Origin: JBHPFQ01 sp042571625
Lineage (GTDB): Bacteria > Patescibacteriota > Minisyncoccia > Portnoybacterales > UBA2143
Assembly (NCBI GenBank): GCA_042571625.1
Contig: JBHPFQ010000015.1
Location: forward strand, 1-15,189
Length of the DNA stretch: 15,189 bases
Direction of reading: 5' to 3'
A program made the position numbers and the translations under genes. The notes under the pieces were generated by a model. It saw nothing but the letters and a program-made list of their open reading frames with translations. It had not been told where the DNA came from and searched no databases. Shown piece after piece: positions 12,895 to 15,189 of this stretch; position 1 is the stretch's first letter, and every line of letters starts with the position of its first letter.

Positions 12895-13638
12895 TTACTT
12901 TGTTAAAATAATTCCTCCTTGATTTGTTACTAACACAGTATGCTCAAAATGAGCTGACAAAGAACCATCTGCTGTTTTAAATCCAAATCCATCTACAGAT
13001 CTTTTTGTTTTCCAATCGCCAACTACAGCCATTGGTTCTATCGCCAATACCATTCCATTCTTCAATTTAGGACCCTTATGTCTTTGTCCAAAATTAGGAA
13101 TCTCTGGTTCTTCATGCAGATTACGTCCGATTCCATGCCCACACAAATTACGAACAACTCCAAACCCCTGTCCTTCAATATAATTCTGAATACCATTTCC
13201 AATATCTCCAATAGTTCTTCCATGTTTAGACCTTACAATAGCTCTTTTAAGAGATTTTTTAGTAACCCTAATTAAACGACCTGCTTCAGAATCAATCTCC
13301 CCTACAGGAATAGTAGTTGCCATATCTGCGAAAAATCCATTATAGATTAAACCTAAATCCAAACTAACAATATCTCCTTGTTTCAATTTTCTATCTGAAG
13401 GAACTCCATGAACAATTTCATCGTTTATAGAAACACATAAACTTGCTGGAAATCCATTGTAATTCTTAAAAGCCGGCTTTGCGCCAGCTTTCATAATAAG
13501 ATTTTCAGCTAAATTATCTAGTTCTTTTGTAGATATATTTTTCACGGCCTTACTTTCAAGCTCTCTTATAACTCCAGCCAAAATCTTCCCTCCCTGCTTC
13601 ATAATTTCAATTTCTTTTAATGTTTTAATTATAATCAT
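12895..13638 (-). CDS. map: Methionine aminopeptidase, type I
   Basis: Removes the initiator methionine from nascent proteins. It is 247 aa, close to the usual bacterial length. All five metal ligands are present: D94 (DLGL), D105 (DMATT), H168 (GHGIG), E201 (IEPM) and E232 (FEHTV), with the substrate-binding H77 (VHG). It lacks the N-terminal SH3-binding extension of some type I enzymes. The ATG overlaps the adk stop as ATGA (13635-13638), and AGGAG lies 4 nt upstream inside adk, so translation is coupled to adk. The shared terminator follows 10 nt after the stop. Confidence 0.97.
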   Translation of the reverse strand: MIIIKTLKEIEIMKQGGKILAGVIRELESKAVKNISTKELDNLAENLIMKAGAKPAFKNYNGFPASLCVSINDEIVHGVPSDRKLKQGDIVSLDLGLIYNGFFADMATTIPVGEIDSEAGRLIRVTKKSLKRAIVRSKHGRTIGDIGNGIQNYIEGQGFGVVRNLCGHGIGRNLHEEPEIPNFGQRHKGPKLKNGMVLAIEPMAVVGDWKTKRSVDGFGFKTADGSLSAHFEHTVLVTNQGGIILTK

Positions 13639-14312
13639 ATATCTCCTAAAGATTTTAAAATATCTTGACTAACTTCTTTAACTGAAGGATTATCACCATC
13701 AATATCAATTATTTTATATCCAAGCCCCTCTAAAAAAGAATATATCGGCTCTGTTCTTTTTTTAAATTCTTCTAATCTAACCTTAATTGTTTCTATTTTA
13801 TCTAAAACCCGTTTAACTAATTCTCCTCCACATTTAGGACATTTATTTAATTTTTTATTTTCATCATTATAAACCAAAGCATGCCCGCATTTACTGCAAA
13901 CTCGGCGATTACTATTTCTAAAAATAGATGTTTCTGGCTTCACATTAAGACGTAATATATAAATATTTTCTTTATTATATAAATTTTCTAAAATAGGAAT
14001 CAATTCTCTAGCTTCTGGCAAAGTTCTAGGCGAACCACTAAAAACTATTCCCTTCCCATCTTGATTAAACTTTCTAACTGTTTTTTTAACAATTTCATTA
14101 GATACCCATTCTGGCGTGCATAAATCTCCGTTTTCAAAATTCTTTTTCTCTCTTTGAATAATAGGATCGTCTTTTGATTTCGGATCAAAAACTTTTTTCT
14201 CAATTATCTTACCAGTATCAAAATGTTCTAAATCTAAAACTTTTGCAAGCTCATTTGCTTGCGTGCCCTTTCCAGAACCCGGAGCGCCATAAATAATAAC
14301 TACTTTTTTCAT
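13635..14312 (-). CDS. adk: Adenylate kinase with zinc-type LID
   Basis: Interconverts AMP and ATP with two ADP. It is 225 aa. The P-loop is GAPGSGKGT (9-17). The LID carries four cysteines (C139, C142, C158, C161) in two C-x-x-C pairs, a zinc-binding type. The usual DGFPR motif reads SGSPR (92-96), so its aspartate and phenylalanine are replaced, while the AMP-binding arginine R96 is kept. After the LID, R-V-L-D replaces the more usual R-x-D-D. The ATG is the only sensible start; no Shine-Dalgarno is seen. It lies between secY and map as in many spc-type clusters, but behind a terminator, so it needs its own promoter. Substrate specificity could differ slightly from a classic Adk; otherwise certain. 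Confidence 0.94.
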   Translation of the reverse strand: MKKVVIIYGAPGSGKGTQANELAKVLDLEHFDTGKIIEKKVFDPKSKDDPIIQREKKNFENGDLCTPEWVSNEIVKKTVRKFNQDGKGIVFSGSPRTLPEARELIPILENLYNKENIYILRLNVKPETSIFRNSNRRVCSKCGHALVYNDENKKLNKCPKCGGELVKRVLDKIETIKVRLEEFKKRTEPIYSFLEGLGYKIIDIDGDNPSVKEVSQDILKSLGDI

Positions 14313-14338
14313 GCTTATATAATAACAAATTAAAAATA

Positions 14339-14368
14339 ATTATACAAAAATAAAATAACCTATGTGGA
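14339..14368 (-). promoter_or_regulatory. Candidate adk-map promoter overlapping a DnaA box
   Basis: On the minus strand, TCCACA (14368-14363) as a weak -35, an 18-bp spacer and a perfect TATAAT (14344-14339). The leader would be about 20 nt without a Shine-Dalgarno. A second possible -10, TATTAT, lies 6 nt before the ATG and would give a leaderless transcript. Which one is used cannot be told from the sequence. Confidence 0.45.
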
Positions 14369-14371
14369 TAA
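14363..14371 (-). promoter_or_regulatory. Consensus DnaA box at the adk promoter
   Basis: TGTGGATAA is the complement of the perfect DnaA box TTATCCACA and overlaps the candidate -35. DnaA bound here could compete with RNA polymerase. The site is plain; the role is an inference. Confidence 0.5.
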
Positions 14372-14401
14372 CTATAATTGATTGATTATTTACAGTCAAG
14401 A

Positions 14402-14429
14402 AAAAAAACCGAGCTAGCTCGGTTTTTTT
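14402..14429 (-). terminator. Intrinsic terminator after secY
   Basis: CCGAGC-TA-GCTCGG flanked by seven A and seven T gives a perfect 13-bp stem with a 2-nt nominal loop. It begins 22 nt after the secY stop. The T run lies on both strands, but both flanking genes point leftwards, so it ends secY transcription and isolates adk-map. Confidence 0.88.
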
Positions 14430-14451
14430 ACTACCTGCTTTTTCTATTTAG

Positions 14452-15189
14452 CTAAAACCCCTCGTAATCTCTCATTGTTAATTGAGATTCTACTTGACGA
14501 AGGGTGTCTAAAATAACTGCCACAATAATCAACAAAGCTGTTCCGCCAATAACAAATCCAAACGCCTGAACTCCTGTAATCCCCTGCACAACCGATGGAA
14601 GAACAGCAATCGTTCCCAAAAAAACAGCTCCGAATAAGAGTACTCTATTTAAAATATAATAAAGAAACTCAACAGTTGATTTTCCAGGACGTATGCCAGG
14701 AATAAATCCGCCCATTTTTTGCAAATTTTCAGCAACGTTTTTCGGATCAAAAGTCACAGCAGTATAAAAATAAGTAAATAAAACAACAAGAGCGAAATAA
14801 GAGATTCCATAAAACCACTGATTTTGGAAAAGACTACCAACCCAGTTAGCAATCGCCGCCACCCATCCAATACTTGATGTTCCAAGAAAGCTCGCTGCCA
14901 TTCCAGGGAAAAGCATAATTGATAAAGCAAAAATAATTGGGATAACGCCAGCCGGATTAACATTTAACGGCAAATAAGTAGAAACTCCTCCATACATTTT
15001 ATTTCCACGAACTTGCTTAGCATACGAAACAGGAATATTTCTTCGTCCCTCGTTTATGATGACAACACTTGCCGTGATAACTATAGCTAAAATCAAGAAC
15101 GCTATATAAGATGGAATTTTTGAAGGATCATAAGTAACGACAATTTCCTTTACAGACAATGGAACATGAGCTACTATTCCAGCTAAAAT
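14452..15189 (-). CDS. secY: Protein translocase subunit SecY (5' end cut by window edge)
   Basis: Channel-forming subunit of the SecYEG translocon in the cytoplasmic membrane. The frame stays open to the window edge (245 codons visible), so this is roughly the C-terminal half to two thirds of a usual 430-aa protein. A TTG at 15159 is internal and not a start. Visible are the helix before EGRRNIPVSYAKQVRG, a loop with YLPLNVNPAGVIPIIFA, the cytoplasmic GGFIPGIRPGKST loop, the last helices and the conserved C-terminal end (LTMRDYEGF). These are typical of bacterial SecY helices 6-10. It probably belongs to the ribosomal spc operon lying beyond the window. Confidence 0.96.
   Translation of the reverse strand: MLAGIVAHVPLSVKEIVVTYDPSKIPSYIAFLILAIVITASVVIINEGRRNIPVSYAKQVRGNKMYGGVSTYLPLNVNPAGVIPIIFALSIMLFPGMAASFLGTSSIGWVAAIANWVGSLFQNQWFYGISYFALVVLFTYFYTAVTFDPKNVAENLQKMGGFIPGIRPGKSTVEFLYYILNRVLLFGAVFLGTIAVLPSVVQGITGVQAFGFVIGGTALLIIVAVILDTLRQVESQLTMRDYEGF

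Noticed and set aside
14452..15159. A complete 235-aa SecY starting at 15159
   Set aside because: The codon is an internal TTG and the frame continues to the window edge with SecY-like sequence, so the gene is simply cut.

Overview
The window is AT-rich bacterial chromosome that uses the standard code (adk ends in TGA). Compact genes, a ThrRS without a TGS domain, a DUF5667-type secreted protein, mostly weak or absent Shine-Dalgarno sequences and the secY-adk-map order together suggest a Patescibacteria/CPR genome, probably Parcubacteria-like. The lineage is an inference. The NAD-dependent ligase and DnaE exclude archaea.

Layout. 1-1807 (-): ligA, cut at its 3' end by the window edge. 1898-2495 (-): a DUF433 antitoxin / DUF5615 PIN-like toxin pair with a consensus promoter, a candidate palindromic operator and its own terminator. 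2700-2909 (-): a 69-aa protein of unknown function with its own promoter, ribosome binding site and strong terminator. 3008-3186: an extended -10 promoter pointing at dnaE, then a palindromic REP/MITE-like element and a 20-bp hairpin that would fill the dnaE leader. 3187-8092 (+): dnaE and thrS, 4 nt apart, ending in a terminator hairpin that holds the thrS stop codon in its loop. 8093-8291: a control region with a consensus DnaA box, a TTGAAA-17-TATAAT promoter and a 13-bp tandem repeat. 8292-12833 (+): one gene, about 30% of the window, for a 1513-residue secreted modular protein. 12849-12884: a perfect 16-bp bidirectional terminator. 12895-14312 (-): map and adk, overlapping by ATGA. 14402-14429: a terminator separating adk from secY. 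14452-15189 (-): the C-terminal part of secY, cut at its 5' end.

Most genes are housekeeping: replication (dnaE, ligA), Thr-tRNA charging (thrS), secretion (secY), nucleotide balance (adk) and N-terminal methionine removal (map). The unusual gene is the giant exported protein. It carries a signal peptide, a DUF5667-like region, degenerate helical repeats, a Met/Glu-rich helix, a Pro/Met-rich linker, seven C-x-PGEYWD-type two-cysteine repeats, a four-cysteine Kazal-like domain and CGDGIC-type motifs. These are followed by an interleaved array of eleven six-cysteine modules of two kinds, five of them PSI-like, and a short aromatic C-terminal tail. Every module has an even number of cysteines, which suggests a disulfide-stabilised cell-surface stalk and head, perhaps for adhesion or host contact. 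It is the best candidate here for something undescribed.

Two patterns recur at control sites. The -10 boxes of ligA and of the toxin-antitoxin pair lie 6-8 nt before the start codon, predicting leaderless mRNAs. The only two perfect DnaA boxes noticed lie at the promoters of the giant gene and of adk.
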